From a bacterium (GTDB taxonomy: Bacteria > 4484-113 > JAFGCY01), in NCBI GenBank assembly GCA_020849855.1, contig JADZFO010000056.1, forward strand, positions 1 to 64,000: a stretch of DNA of 64,000 bases, read 5' to 3'. This document shows positions 17,352 through 27,705 of the stretch, piece after piece. The notes beneath the pieces are model-generated. The model was not told where the DNA came from and did no database searches. It worked only from the letters and a program-made list of their open reading frames with translations. The stretch's first letter is position 1, and each line of letters begins with the position of its first letter. Both the position numbers and the translations under genes were made by a program.

Positions 17352-20300
17352 TCAGCAAGGGCCTCTATGGACGCACTGCAATTCTGACCCTGGTGCTGGC
17401 AACGCTGACCCTGCTGCTGGCTGTCCCGGCGCTGGCCATGCAGCCGCCGCCGGAGGGCATGCTGGAGCAGATGAAGGCCGAGGGCACTCTGCCGGCGGCA
17501 GAGGAATTCGCCCGCAAGCTGGGCAACCATCAGCTCAAGATGCCGCGGCGCAGCGACGGCCGAGCGGCCAGCCTCAGCCCGCGGGCCCTGGCCGACGAGA
17601 TCAGCCGCCGCCTGGGCAGCAGCATCGCAAAGCTCAGCGGTGGGCGGAGCACCAGCTCAGTGGCGGCCCGGGATCTGAAGGATGCCGAACTGGACCTGAA
17701 CCGCGACGGCCTGATTGATGAGCGCGACGTGCTGGCCCTGGGCCTGCCGCGGCCCAAGGGGGCGGCGGCCTTCCCCAGCCTTGGCATTGTCAAGACCTTT
17801 GCCCTGCTTATCGACTTTGAGGAGTATGAGCACTGGTTCCCTCAGGAGGAGTTCCAGGAAAACCTCTTCGGCCTCACCGGCACGGGCGCCAGCGCCTATG
17901 GCAGCCTGCGCAAATACTACAACGACGCGTCCTATGACAAGCTCGATATCCAGGGCCAGGCCTACGGCTGGCACCGGGCGAGCAAGCCGCGCAGCTATTA
18001 CCACCCTGACGACAACAACGGCTATCCGACTGACGGCGAGCGCCGCAATGAAGTGGTACAGGAGGCTATCCTTGCCGCCGATGCGGCGGGCGAGGATTTC
18101 AGCCAGTACGACAACGACGGCGACGGCTATGTCGACTACTTCCTGGTCATCTGGGCCGGGCCTAACGGCGCCTGGGCCACCTTCTGGTGGGGCTACTTCG
18201 GCGTCAGCCTGCCCGACAGCTTCGTGGTTGACGGTGTGCGCTTCAACACCTACAGCTGGCAGTGGGAGAACTACCACTACTTTGGCGAGACCCCGCCGGA
18301 GCCGGAGCACTGGGACCCCTATGTGACGATCCACGAGACCGGACACTCGCTGGGCTTGCCGGACTACTACGACTACAACGGTGATGTCGGCCCTGACGGT
18401 GGCTGCGGCGGCATGGATATGATGGACGGCAACTGGGGCGACCACAACAGCTTCAGCAAGTACTGGCTGGGCTGGCTGTATCCAACGATCGCCTTCAGCA
18501 ACCTCAACGACCAGCAGCTGCGGGCAAGCTCGCTGTATCCGGACGCGGTGCTGTTCATGCCGGGCTATGACCCGGTGGCGCCATGGCAGGAGTACTTCAT
18601 GGCCCAGAACCGCTCGCGCTTTGGGCTCGACTTCAACTATCCCAGCGACGGCCTTGTGCTTTGGCACGTCGACGCCCGGATCAACGAGTACGGCGGCTTC
18701 GTGTATGACAACAGCTATGCCGAGCACAAGCTGCTCAAGCTGATGCAGGCCGACGGTCTGGAAGAAATTGAGAACGGCCAGGCCGGCGCCAATGCCGGCG
18801 ACTACTACAACAGTGGCCAGGAGCTTTCGCCGGCCTCGACGCCGAACTCGAACCGTTATGACGGCAGCGCGACGAACGCGATCTGCAACGACATCAGCGC
18901 GGACGGCGAGAGCATGACAGCGGACTTCACGCTTTATGCCAGCAACCCGCCCAGCGTGGTGATCAACGCGCCCCTTGGCGGTGACACCATCAGCTCGCTC
19001 CAACCGATCTCCGTTACCTGCAGCGATAACGCGCCGCTCAGCCGCATTGACTTCATTGTCGACGGCCAGGTGATTGCCCAGGACAGCTCAGGCAACTTCG
19101 CGGCGAACACCAACTGGAACAGCCGCTGCGAGTTCAACGGACCCTGCGAGATCACGGTGCGGGCCTGGGACAGCGAGATGCAGAGCGGCAGCGCGACCAT
19201 CACTGTTGACGTCAGCAACAACGGCCTGCCTTCCTTCAGCGATAACTTTGAAAGCAACATGCTGCGCTGGCGCAGCCTGAACTTCCCGGAGGAGCGCCGT
19301 GGTCACTTCACCGCCTGGGACCAGCGCAGCAGCCCGCCGGAAGGCAGCCCGCCGGTCACTGGCAAGGAAGCTTTTGTCAACGCCAGCTCGGGCAACTGGT
19401 GCGGCGCCTATGACATGCTGCGCAGCCAGCGCCTGGACACCACCGGCTTCAGCCGGCCGCTGCAGGTCAGCTTCCGCTACCGCTGCCGCGGCGGTTTCAG
19501 CCTGGAGGCCAGCGAGGACAATGGCCAGAGCTGGAGCAAGCTTTTCGACATCCCGCCCTCCGGCGAGTGGACCAAGTACGGCGCCGTCCTGCCGCTGCAG
19601 GACAAAGTGCTGTATCTGCGCTTCCGCTACCAGGGCGATGTGAACGCCAATGATTACGGCTGCCTGGGGGCCAACATTGACGACGTTCTGGTGCGCGAGG
19701 CGCCCAGCGATCCGCCGAGCCTGCAGTTCACCAGCCACAGCAACGGGGACGCGGTCAGCGGGATGACAACCTTTGAGGTCAGCGGCGCGGATGACGGCGG
19801 GATCGACCGGGTGCGCTTCTTCGTCAATGGCAGCCTGTCGGTTACGGACACCGGCGAGCCCTGGACTTATGAGCGCGACACTATCTGGGACGACAACAAC
19901 CCGGCGGTGAAGGTCAGCGCAATCGCGGAGGATGGCGACGAGCTGTTCAGCGTGCCGGCTGAGGTTACGGTAGCCTGGCGCAATGCGCGGACTTATCCCG
20001 CGAAGGATGGTTTCGAGGCCGAGGGCTGGGACGGCTGGAGCCTGAACAATGACGGCCTGCAGCCGCAGTGGAGCAAGCTGACTGACTTCGGCCACAACTC
20101 GCTGAACTGCCTGGCACTGCTACCGGGCGGCAACTGGGAAGCCGGCAACTACGAGGGCCTTTGGTACAACGGCTATCCGGTGCCGGCCGGCCGCCGGGCG
20201 GTCGACCTCAGCGGGCCCGACTGCATCCGGCCGGAGCTGTCCTTCTACCAGCGCTCTGACTGGCCCTCCGACGGTTCGCTGACCATTTATTTCTACAACA

Positions 20301-21199
20301 CCTGGTTCGGCTACCAGTGGCTGACAGACATGAACTTCGACGCGGCGGACTGGACACGCCGGGTCTATGACCTGAGCCACCTGAAGGGCCAGAGCGGCGA
20401 GCTGGTTTTCTGGCACTGGGGTGGTCAGCAGACTGACGGTACCGGCTTCTGGCTGGACGATGTGCGGGTCGGCGAGCGCGCACCGGCGATCGACGCGCTG
20501 AAGCCTCATGTGGCACTGATCGGCGAGCAGTGCAGCCTGGTGGGCAGCGGCTTCGGCAACCAGGCCGGCGCCAGCAGCCTGTGGTTCAGCGACAAGGACG
20601 GCCTGCCCCTGCAAATCCCGGCGGAGAACATCCTCTCCTGGAGCGACACGAAAATCGCATTCAGCGTGCCGCTCGGCGCGGCCAGCGGCCCCGTGGGCAT
20701 TACGGTCGACCAGCAGGAAAGCAACACGGCGGACTTCTACCTTGGCAGCTCGCAGCTGGACGTCCGCGGCTTTGACCCGGCGGCTGTCTATGCGCCGCAG
20801 GACAATGTGGCGCTGAGCTTCCTTTACCCGCTGGTGCCGGAGAAAATCGAGATCTACGTTGACGGGCAGAAGCGCGGCGAATCGAGCAGCGCGCCGTTCG
20901 GCGATCTGCTGCTGCCGCTCAGCGGACTGACCAACGGCGAGCATGAGATCTACGCTGTCTCCAGCCGTCTTGGCCAGACCGCCACGAGCCCGCCGCGCAG
21001 CTTCCAGGTCTTCAGCCTGCAGGGCGACGTGAACGGCGATGGCAGCGTGAACGAAGATGACTCCGAGGCGCTGCCGGCATACCTTGGCCTCAGCCAGGGC
21101 CAGCGCAGTTACCGCCCCTGGTTCGACCCGAACCTTGACGGCACTGTGGATGAATCAGACATCAGCTACATCGGCTACCACTTCGGTGAGAGCCTTTAG
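17348..21199 (+). CDS. Secreted M6-type metalloprotease with C-terminal dockerin
   Basis: A 1283-residue secreted protein. Signal peptide to about residue 31 (LLLAVPALA-M). A single EF-hand-like loop (LDLNRDGLIDERDVLAL, about 117-133). A catalytic M6 (immune inhibitor A-like) domain about 140-530, with zinc site HETGHSLGLPDYYD (HExxH at about residue 329) and metal-rich loops (DNDGDGYVDYFLV). Several beta-sandwich domains follow (about 535-1080), two carrying Ig-like PLGGDTISSLQPISV motifs. The protein ends in a type I dockerin with two calcium loops (GDVNGDGSVNEDDSEALPAY and FDPNLDGTVDESDISYIGYH, about 1225-1283). It probably degrades extracellular protein. Translation is coupled to the cohesin-like lipoprotein through an ATGA overlap. 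Confidence 0.85.
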   Translation: MISKGLYGRTAILTLVLATLTLLLAVPALAMQPPPEGMLEQMKAEGTLPAAEEFARKLGNHQLKMPRRSDGRAASLSPRALADEISRRLGSSIAKLSGGRSTSSVAARDLKDAELDLNRDGLIDERDVLALGLPRPKGAAAFPSLGIVKTFALLIDFEEYEHWFPQEEFQENLFGLTGTGASAYGSLRKYYNDASYDKLDIQGQAYGWHRASKPRSYYHPDDNNGYPTDGERRNEVVQEAILAADAAGEDFSQYDNDGDGYVDYFLVIWAGPNGAWATFWWGYFGVSLPDSFVVDGVRFNTYSWQWENYHYFGETPPEPEHWDPYVTIHETGHSLGLPDYYDYNGDVGPDGGCGGMDMMDGNWGDHNSFSKYWLGWLYPTIAFSNLNDQQLRASSLYPDAVLFMPGYDPVAPWQEYFMAQNRSRFGLDFNYPSDGLVLWHVDARINEYGGFVYDNSYAEHKLLKLMQADGLEEIENGQAGANAGDYYNSGQELSPASTPNSNRYDGSATNAICNDISADGESMTADFTLYASNPPSVVINAPLGGDTISSLQPISVTCSDNAPLSRIDFIVDGQVIAQDSSGNFAANTNWNSRCEFNGPCEITVRAWDSEMQSGSATITVDVSNNGLPSFSDNFESNMLRWRSLNFPEERRGHFTAWDQRSSPPEGSPPVTGKEAFVNASSGNWCGAYDMLRSQRLDTTGFSRPLQVSFRYRCRGGFSLEASEDNGQSWSKLFDIPPSGEWTKYGAVLPLQDKVLYLRFRYQGDVNANDYGCLGANIDDVLVREAPSDPPSLQFTSHSNGDAVSGMTTFEVSGADDGGIDRVRFFVNGSLSVTDTGEPWTYERDTIWDDNNPAVKVSAIAEDGDELFSVPAEVTVAWRNARTYPAKDGFEAEGWDGWSLNNDGLQPQWSKLTDFGHNSLNCLALLPGGNWEAGNYEGLWYNGYPVPAGRRAVDLSGPDCIRPELSFYQRSDWPSDGSLTIYFYNTWFGYQWLTDMNFDAADWTRRVYDLSHLKGQSGELVFWHWGGQQTDGTGFWLDDVRVGERAPAIDALKPHVALIGEQCSLVGSGFGNQAGASSLWFSDKDGLPLQIPAENILSWSDTKIAFSVPLGAASGPVGITVDQQESNTADFYLGSSQLDVRGFDPAAVYAPQDNVALSFLYPLVPEKIEIYVDGQKRGESSSAPFGDLLLPLSGLTNGEHEIYAVSSRLGQTATSPPRSFQVFSLQGDVNGDGSVNEDDSEALPAYLGLSQGQRSYRPWFDPNLDGTVDESDISYIGYHFGESL

Positions 21200-21208
21200 A
21201 GGCACTGC

Positions 21209-21238
21209 CGGGGCCGGGCCGCACCCGGCCCGGCCCCG
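21209..21238. terminator. GC-only hairpin between convergent genes
   Basis: An 11-12 bp perfect stem (CGGGGCCGGGC / GCCCGGCCCCG) lies between the stop of the M6 protease gene and the stop of the convergent lipoprotein gene. There is no T tract, so termination would need Rho or pausing. Confidence 0.5.
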
Positions 21239-21247
21239 ACTGCAGGC

Positions 21248-23878
21248 CTAGTTTGCCGGAACTTCCTTGCGCGCAGCACACATGAGGCTGCCGCTCTGGT
21301 AACGCCAGTAGCTCAGGCAGGGCTGTCCGGAGATGACGCACATGTCGAGGCCGTGCCCGGCGCCGCTGAGGCTGTCAATAGCTTCTGCCGTGGTCCAGGC
21401 TTCGGCATAGGGATCCACGGCATGGCTCAGGAATACTCCGTTGCCGTTCCAGGCGCAGACCGGTACACCGCTGGCCAGTTCCAGGCGGGTGACCACCGGA
21501 TAGCTGCTGCTTTCGCTGCCGCAGAGGCCGGCTTCAATCGGCGGACTCCACAGGTTCATGGCCGAGACATCGCACTGGCTGCTGTAGACATGCTGCCCGT
21601 CGATAAACGAGACCAGCAGGCGATCGTCAACCAGCACACAGTCCGGCTGGGCTGAGCCGCTCAGGTCCTCAGCGATTAGCTGGGGCGGGCCGGCTGCCAC
21701 CTGCACACCATCCTGGACCAGCTCCACACAGTACAGGGAATACAGGCCCGGGGCCGCAGACTCGGAGTAGACCACGTACACATCATCGCCATTGCTGCAC
21801 ATCGCATAAAAGAGCACGTTGTCGCTCTCGACGAGGTCCGTGGTGGTCAGCCAGTTGCCGTTTTCGCGGCGCGAGAAACTGAGGCCGCCGCTGCCGTTGC
21901 GGCTGAGCACCGCGGGCTGACTGAGCCAGATCGCGGTGTCGATGACTGTGCTGGCGGCATTCGGTCCAAAGATGGCAGGAAAGTTCCAGTCGCTGCCGCT
22001 GCTGGAGTCGCTTTGGCGAAACCAGAGCTGATAGGGGGCGCCATCGCCGGTGCGGACACAAGCGGCAAGATGAGGCAGCCCGTTGTAGTTCAACAGGTCC
22101 GAGCCCAGCAGGGAGCCATTGAAATTGCTGGACACACCCTGACTGCTCCAGGGGTCGCTGTCCTGCTGCGGGGCACGATAGTAGTTGAGCAGGTTCTCAC
22201 TGGCGGTCTTGTAGGCCGTGCAGATGCTGGGGCGCCAGGGCTGACCGGGGCTGTCGGAAAGGCCGGCGATGCCGGTCTGGAACATCTGCGTCGCGGGCGT
22301 GGAGGCCACTATATCCACTTGCCATTCATGCTCCAGGACCTGCACGCTCACGGTCTGGCTGCTGGAGGCACCGAGATTGTCAGTAACTGTGAACAACAGG
22401 TTAGCTGTACCGGGGCTGTTTAACGTGGCGCGCAGCAGCGGCTGGGTAGAGTCAAGGTCGTAAACGCCGTCGCTGTTCAGGTCGACAAGGTAGGTGCTGA
22501 TGCCGTCGCTGTCGGAGCTGCCGGAAAGATCGAACTCAACATAGAAGGGCGCCGTGCCGGCGTCGCGGCTGAGCTCGACATCCAGCAGCGGGGCGCTGTT
22601 GCCATCGGTGCTGACGCTGATCATCACGCTTGCGCTGCCGACCGCGCCATCCTCATCCTCTACCTGCACCGCCGCAAGGTAGTTGCCGGCGACGCTGTAG
22701 GTATGGCTGATGCTGTTCTGGCTGGCCGAGACCGTTTCAAAGACGCCGTCGCCCTCGGCGTCAAAGCGGTACTCCGTGATGTTCCCGTCGGGGTCACTGG
22801 CCTGCGCGGTCAAGCTGATCTGCAGCGGCGCCGCCCCGCTGGAGGGCGACGCGTTGAGCTGAACCAGAGGCGCCAGGTTGACGGCGGAATCGGATGCGAT
22901 CTGACTGGCGATCCCTTCGCTGTTGCCGTCACTGGGCCGCACCCACCAGTACCAGGCAGCGTTGTCTACGCTGCTGCTCCAGCTCAGACGCTGGCCGGCG
23001 GTCATGACCGCGGCGGAAAAGTCCACGCTGGCCTTGAGCTGCGCCCCAGAGCCGTTGGCATCCAGACTGCCCAGCGGGTAGTCCGCGCTGGAAGGCGAGC
23101 TGTAGACCTCAAAGCTGCGCACCTGCGTGCCGAAGTTCAGCCCAATAGCGCTGAGGTCTGAGACGCTTATCTGCCCGTCGCCGTTGCCATCCACCTGCGC
23201 GATGGCGCTTGACGGGTCAAAGGGGCCACTGCTGCCAAAGTAGAGACCGATCGGGGCCAGGTCGCTGATCGCCACGCGGCCGTCCATGTTGTAGTCGCCC
23301 TGGCAGCGGTACTCCCAGCTAAGCTCGCCGGAGGCGGCGTCAAGGCTCAGGGGCATGCGCTCAGCCAGACTGTCGGGGACGGCGGATGTCAGCCGCCGAG
23401 ACGGGCTGGGCTCAGGCCGGAAGCTGAAGCTGGCCAGGGGCGGACTGCCGGCGGTCACGCTGGCCTGCGCGCCAAGCAGGCACTGACCCAGTTGCACGCT
23501 GCCCGGCTGGTCCAGCAGGGCGAGCTCCAGGCCACGGCCCGGGGCGCTGAGCAGCTCGCAGCCTTCGGCGGCGACAGGCGTGTAGCGCGTGGCGTCAAAA
23601 TCAAGGCTGAGAAAGAGGCTGCCAAGCTCGGCGCCTGGGCGACAGTAGACATCCAGCTGCAGCAGGGCGTCGGATGACATGCGCGGCTCCGAGAGGCGCA
23701 GGCCGGCATCCGCGGCAAGGCGAGACGCCGGGTCAAGCTGCAGGCTGAAGCCAGCGGCATCCAATGGGCTATTCAATCCGGAGCTGCCGCATCCGGCAAA
23801 CGAGATCAGCAGGGCCGCCAGAATTCCGGCGCTGCCCAGCAGGCCTGCTGCCCGGCGGAAGATAGAACGCGTGTCCAT
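21248..23878 (-). CDS. Lipoprotein with cohesin-like, dockerin and PKD domains
   Basis: About 876 residues. Signal peptide with lipobox FAGC. A cohesin-like sandwich about 55-175 (LFLSLDFDATRYTPV; PPLASFSFRPE). A dockerin-like pair of calcium loops about 200-260 (GDYNMDGRVAISDLAPIGLY and VDGNGDGQISVSDLSAIGLN). A linker with YPLGSLDANGSGAQLKASVD, then two PKD domains about 340-510 (DGNITEYRFDAEGDGVFE; SDGISTYLVDLNSDGVYD), and a long C-terminal repeat region resembling propeller blades. It shares this N-terminal order with the gene at 34702-36555. ATG 23878 has GGAGAG upstream and gives a clean signal peptide. A 25-bp motif shared with the second gene of this type lies about 75-99 nt upstream. 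Confidence 0.8.
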   Translation of the reverse strand: MDTRSIFRRAAGLLGSAGILAALLISFAGCGSSGLNSPLDAAGFSLQLDPASRLAADAGLRLSEPRMSSDALLQLDVYCRPGAELGSLFLSLDFDATRYTPVAAEGCELLSAPGRGLELALLDQPGSVQLGQCLLGAQASVTAGSPPLASFSFRPEPSPSRRLTSAVPDSLAERMPLSLDAASGELSWEYRCQGDYNMDGRVAISDLAPIGLYFGSSGPFDPSSAIAQVDGNGDGQISVSDLSAIGLNFGTQVRSFEVYSSPSSADYPLGSLDANGSGAQLKASVDFSAAVMTAGQRLSWSSSVDNAAWYWWVRPSDGNSEGIASQIASDSAVNLAPLVQLNASPSSGAAPLQISLTAQASDPDGNITEYRFDAEGDGVFETVSASQNSISHTYSVAGNYLAAVQVEDEDGAVGSASVMISVSTDGNSAPLLDVELSRDAGTAPFYVEFDLSGSSDSDGISTYLVDLNSDGVYDLDSTQPLLRATLNSPGTANLLFTVTDNLGASSSQTVSVQVLEHEWQVDIVASTPATQMFQTGIAGLSDSPGQPWRPSICTAYKTASENLLNYYRAPQQDSDPWSSQGVSSNFNGSLLGSDLLNYNGLPHLAACVRTGDGAPYQLWFRQSDSSSGSDWNFPAIFGPNAASTVIDTAIWLSQPAVLSRNGSGGLSFSRRENGNWLTTTDLVESDNVLFYAMCSNGDDVYVVYSESAAPGLYSLYCVELVQDGVQVAAGPPQLIAEDLSGSAQPDCVLVDDRLLVSFIDGQHVYSSQCDVSAMNLWSPPIEAGLCGSESSSYPVVTRLELASGVPVCAWNGNGVFLSHAVDPYAEAWTTAEAIDSLSGAGHGLDMCVISGQPCLSYWRYQSGSLMCAARKEVPAN

Positions 23879-23952
23879 TTTGCTCTCCATGTGAAAGGTG
23901 GCTGTCGGCACAGCGGCCGCACGGCGCGGAAGGGTAACGCAGCCGTGAGGCA

Positions 23953-23977
23953 GCGTAAATGGACATTGGTGGACACG
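23953..23977 (-). promoter_or_regulatory. Shared 25-bp upstream motif, copy 1
   Basis: Twenty-three of 25 bases match 34505-34529. Read toward the gene, it carries TGTCC twice with a 10-bp period, followed by ATTTACGC. It lies 75-99 nt upstream of the cohesin/dockerin lipoprotein start at 23878, and also about 50 nt upstream of the divergent protease gene. Confidence 0.5.
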
Positions 23978-24028
23978 TAAGCAATCTGCGCGGGACAGGC
24001 TGCAGCCTGAACAGTGCTAGTATTTCGC

Positions 24029-27000
24029 ATGTTGACTTGCTCTAAAGTCCGGGCGACTTTGCTGTCTGTAGCTGCGCTGGCGCTGCTTTCCTGCAGTGGC
24101 CAGGCTTCCAGGCCGGCGCCGGCGGAAGGCACTGCTGATGCCGTCAGGTCCGAGGGCGCTGTATACCGACTTGCGGTGCGGATGCGGCCCCAGCAGCCGG
24201 TCCAGCCCGATTTCCGCTCGGTCTCCATGGTCCTGCCGTCTGCGTTGCCGCAGCGCCTGCCGGGCCAGAGGATGGCCTCAGCCAGCGGCGACGTGGTTTA
24301 CGTTGACGCGGCGAACTACGAACAGAGCCTGGATAACAACCGCATCGAGCTGAAGGGCGAATACATGGTCCTGCGGCCGGTGTACCACGACAGCTTTTAC
24401 GACAACATCGCTGAAGTCGCCTATGCCACTTTCAGAGCCGATCTGCAGGGCTACAGCGGCGACAACACCATCGGCTTTGAGTGGGCCGAGAACGGTGGCC
24501 CGCACATTGAGGGCAAGTACTGGGTCGGCCTGAGCAACTGGGGCCAGCAGCGCTGGGACTGGTTCAGGGGCCCGCGGGATAACGTCCTGACGGTCCCGGA
24601 CCTGGCGGCTTATCAGGACGCCTTTGGCGAAACGTTGATCATGGTGGCCACAACTGGCCGCGAGAATGTGCTGGTGCTGCGGCGGATGGGCATAGGCCTG
24701 CCGGAGCAGCGCGGCACCGGCTATGTACCGGATTTTGAGAATGCACCGCCAGTCACACCGCCGCTCTTTGACGCCTCGCGGCCAGCCAGCGTGGACCTCA
24801 GCGCGGACTGCGCCCCGGTCGGCGACCAGGGCACCTGGGGCAGCTGCACCGCCTTCGCGGTGGGAAATGGCGCCTACAACTATGAGCTGGGCTTTCTGTA
24901 CGGCAGCCTGGGATGGGATCTGACGGACCCGGCGCAGCAGGTCAGTCCGAAGTTCCTGTATATCGAATCCGGTCGCTGGCAGGGCTTCCCGCCCAGTGGC
25001 GACTTTGGACGCTATACCGACCTCGTTGCATATGGCCTGAGCCAGCATGGAATCGCCAGTGAGGCCAATGCGCCCTATGACCTGATCTACGAAGAGAACT
25101 GGAGCGCTGAGGCGCTGGCGGATGCCCAGCTGCTGAAGTCAGACGGCTATTTCCATGTGCCATGCACAAGCGCCTCGGGCCTGGCCTCCATCAAGCACGT
25201 CCTGGCCAACCTGCGGCATCCCGTCTTCGTCAGTACGCAGGTGGACTATGGTTTCCTGGATTACCAGGCGGGTGATGTGTGGAGCTATAAGGGGCCCAGC
25301 ATCGGCGGGCACGCGATGCTCATCGTGGGCTATGACGACGCAATGGAAGCCTTCAAGGTGCGCAACTCCTGGAGCGAGGACTGGGGTGACAGCGGCTACC
25401 TGTGGATGTCCTATGACTCCTTCACGAACCCTTACAACTACTACATTGAATGCGGCTTCATGACCGACAGCTATGACGCGGCTGTGGTGGAGCACTTCCT
25501 GGGAAACGTCTCGGGCCTGCTGCCTCCGCAGAAGGTCCAGGCTTCCGATGGAGTCGGCACCACGGTTGAGCTGAGCTGGGAAGCCGCAGCGGGCGCCAGC
25601 GGCTACAAAATCTATCGCGATTCGCTTGGCTCAGAATTGCTTAGCCTCGGAGCCGTGACAAGCTGGGTGGACGAGTCTGCGGATGACGAGTTCGCGCACG
25701 CCTACTGGGTGGTGTCAACAAACGGCGCGCAGGAAAGTGTGCTGAGCAATGTGGATATCGGCTTCACGGCCAAGGCTCCCAGCATCGAGGGCGTCTCCCC
25801 GGAGGGCGGGTCAGAGGGCCAGCTTGTGCACTTTGTTCCAGAGGCCTACGGCACAGCCGGTGCCAGCTTCAGCTGGGACTTCGGCGGCGGCGCTGTGCCA
25901 AACACATCGTCGCTCTCAGTGCCGGAAGTGGCGCTTGGCACCGAGGGCAATTACAGCTGTACGCTTACGATTACCGGTCCCGCAGGCAGCGACAGCTTTC
26001 CCTTCACCCTGGAAGTCAAGCCCAACGAGGCGCCAGTCTACAACCCCCTGCCGATCAACCCCAGCAGCGGGGTGACCAGTTTGCAGGTGAACTTCGATGC
26101 TTCAGGCGCCAGGGACTGGGACGGCTTCATTGTCCTGTACGAGTGGGACTTTGATGGCGACGGCAGCTATGACGAGGTAAACACCCTACCGACCGCCCAG
26201 CACACCTATGGCATCGGAGTCTTTCAGCCTGTCTGCCGGATCATGGACGATGGCGGCCTGTACTGCGTTGAGGGCCTGGGCACTATCACGGTTACGGAGA
26301 CAGTGCCGGACAACCCGCCGACGGCTGACTTTTTCCTCAACTTGCACGGCAAGACCCAGCCACCGCTACTGGTGGATTTCACCGAGGCAGCTGAAGACGA
26401 CAATGGAGTCACGCTGTATGAATGGGATCTGGACGGTAACGGCAGCTTTGAGCTTTCCGGAGCGAACCTGACCAATCCCAGCTATACCTACACAGAGCAT
26501 GGCACTTATAACTTAACCCTGCGTGTTACAGATATTAGTAACCAGCAAGCCACGGACACCAGCACAATCAGTGTTGGTATCGGGGAGACGGTCGCTGGCT
26601 GGGACCTGCACCGGATCAAGTGGCTGCACAACCAGGCCTCGGGCAGGATCAGTGCTGCCCTGGTGGACGGTAAACCCTGCTTCGCTCTGATCAATGACAA
26701 AGGCGCGCTGTGGTACTACAGCGCCCTGAATGCCCTGCCAGCCAGCGAAACAGACTGGTCAAGCCTGCAGCTTGAGGCGGACTTCACGGTCGGAACCGGG
26801 GTTTACCCAGGCCTGATTGAATGCGCTGGACAGCCCGCCGTGGCCTTCTTCAGCACGGCCCAGGGCAAGCTGGCCTATAAGCGGTTTGACGGCTCCAGCT
26901 GGGTGCTCAGCAACCCGGCCCTGCCCGGGACGCACTATCCTCAGACGATGAGCCTGGCGCTGATCGGTTCAAAGCCGGCCATGGTCAGCTCGACAAGCAA

Positions 27001-27688
27001 TGTCTCTGATACCGAGAGCATCTTTTATCTGCGTTCCGGCACTGACACACCGGCGCTGAACAGCGACTGGACCGCGCAGCTGACTTACGCTCAGGAAGAG
27101 CTGGAGATCCGCAGCATCAGCCTGGCGGAGATCGGCGGAAAGCCGGCCTACTATGCCCAGGGCCGCATCATTGGTGTGAACGCAGGCCAGCAGTACTATG
27201 GCCGCTCAGGCATCGCGGAACCCACGATGCTCAGCGACTGGAGCCTGCACCAGCCAAGCAGCACAGAGGTGCCGACTTATGTCGGAGACCTGATCAGTCT
27301 GGGCGGCAGGCCCCTGGTGTTCCATCCCTCTAACAGCGGCCAGGCGGGGGCGAATGTGCTCTGGGCCACCGTCGCCGAGCCTGCGCAGGGCAGTGACTGG
27401 ACAGCCATGCTCACAGGCAGCAGCGACCAGGACATGACTCAGGCCAGCCTTTGCAGCATCGCTGGCGTGCCCTACTGCTTCTACAAGCCGGGCCAATACG
27501 CCACGCGCAGCCTGTATCTGGCCCAGGCCGACGACAGCAACCCGCAGGCCGACAGCGACTGGAGCACGGAAGCGCTGTGGCACACCCAGGCCTGCAGCGT
27601 CGAGCTGCTGGACATCGCGGGCAAGCCGGCGCTGATCTTCATGGAATCAGGCAGCGGTTCGCTTTACTTCGCCTATCCCACACCTTAG
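24029..27688 (+). CDS. Secreted papain-family (C1) cysteine protease with PKD domains
   Basis: About 1219 residues. Lipobox signal (LALLSC). Residues about 80-225 form the module shared with other proteins here (GKYWVGLSNWGQQRWDWFRGP). The papain-like domain is about 245-490: Cys273 in VGDQGTWGSCTAFAVG, His in SIGGHAMLIVGYDD, Asn in KVRNSWSEDWGDSGYLWMSY, so the active site looks complete. Next come a fibronectin-like domain (about 505-580), a weak PKD-like domain, two clear PKD domains (about 670-860; LYEWDFDGDGSYDE and LYEWDLDGNGSFE) and a C-terminal repeat region (about 870-1219). ATG 24029 fits the signal peptide; TAGTAT lies 5 nt before it, so a leaderless mRNA is likely. It is transcribed divergently from the lipoprotein at 21248-23878. 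Confidence 0.85.
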   Translation: MLTCSKVRATLLSVAALALLSCSGQASRPAPAEGTADAVRSEGAVYRLAVRMRPQQPVQPDFRSVSMVLPSALPQRLPGQRMASASGDVVYVDAANYEQSLDNNRIELKGEYMVLRPVYHDSFYDNIAEVAYATFRADLQGYSGDNTIGFEWAENGGPHIEGKYWVGLSNWGQQRWDWFRGPRDNVLTVPDLAAYQDAFGETLIMVATTGRENVLVLRRMGIGLPEQRGTGYVPDFENAPPVTPPLFDASRPASVDLSADCAPVGDQGTWGSCTAFAVGNGAYNYELGFLYGSLGWDLTDPAQQVSPKFLYIESGRWQGFPPSGDFGRYTDLVAYGLSQHGIASEANAPYDLIYEENWSAEALADAQLLKSDGYFHVPCTSASGLASIKHVLANLRHPVFVSTQVDYGFLDYQAGDVWSYKGPSIGGHAMLIVGYDDAMEAFKVRNSWSEDWGDSGYLWMSYDSFTNPYNYYIECGFMTDSYDAAVVEHFLGNVSGLLPPQKVQASDGVGTTVELSWEAAAGASGYKIYRDSLGSELLSLGAVTSWVDESADDEFAHAYWVVSTNGAQESVLSNVDIGFTAKAPSIEGVSPEGGSEGQLVHFVPEAYGTAGASFSWDFGGGAVPNTSSLSVPEVALGTEGNYSCTLTITGPAGSDSFPFTLEVKPNEAPVYNPLPINPSSGVTSLQVNFDASGARDWDGFIVLYEWDFDGDGSYDEVNTLPTAQHTYGIGVFQPVCRIMDDGGLYCVEGLGTITVTETVPDNPPTADFFLNLHGKTQPPLLVDFTEAAEDDNGVTLYEWDLDGNGSFELSGANLTNPSYTYTEHGTYNLTLRVTDISNQQATDTSTISVGIGETVAGWDLHRIKWLHNQASGRISAALVDGKPCFALINDKGALWYYSALNALPASETDWSSLQLEADFTVGTGVYPGLIECAGQPAVAFFSTAQGKLAYKRFDGSSWVLSNPALPGTHYPQTMSLALIGSKPAMVSSTSNVSDTESIFYLRSGTDTPALNSDWTAQLTYAQEELEIRSISLAEIGGKPAYYAQGRIIGVNAGQQYYGRSGIAEPTMLSDWSLHQPSSTEVPTYVGDLISLGGRPLVFHPSNSGQAGANVLWATVAEPAQGSDWTAMLTGSSDQDMTQASLCSIAGVPYCFYKPGQYATRSLYLAQADDSNPQADSDWSTEALWHTQACSVELLDIAGKPALIFMESGSGSLYFAYPTP

Positions 27689-27705
27689 GCCCACCGGGCC
27701 GCGGG

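Noticed and set aside
17657-19003. A 448-codon minus-strand frame opposite the M6 protease
   Set aside because: It is antisense to a clear catalytic domain (HETGH) and has Val/Ala-rich artefact composition.
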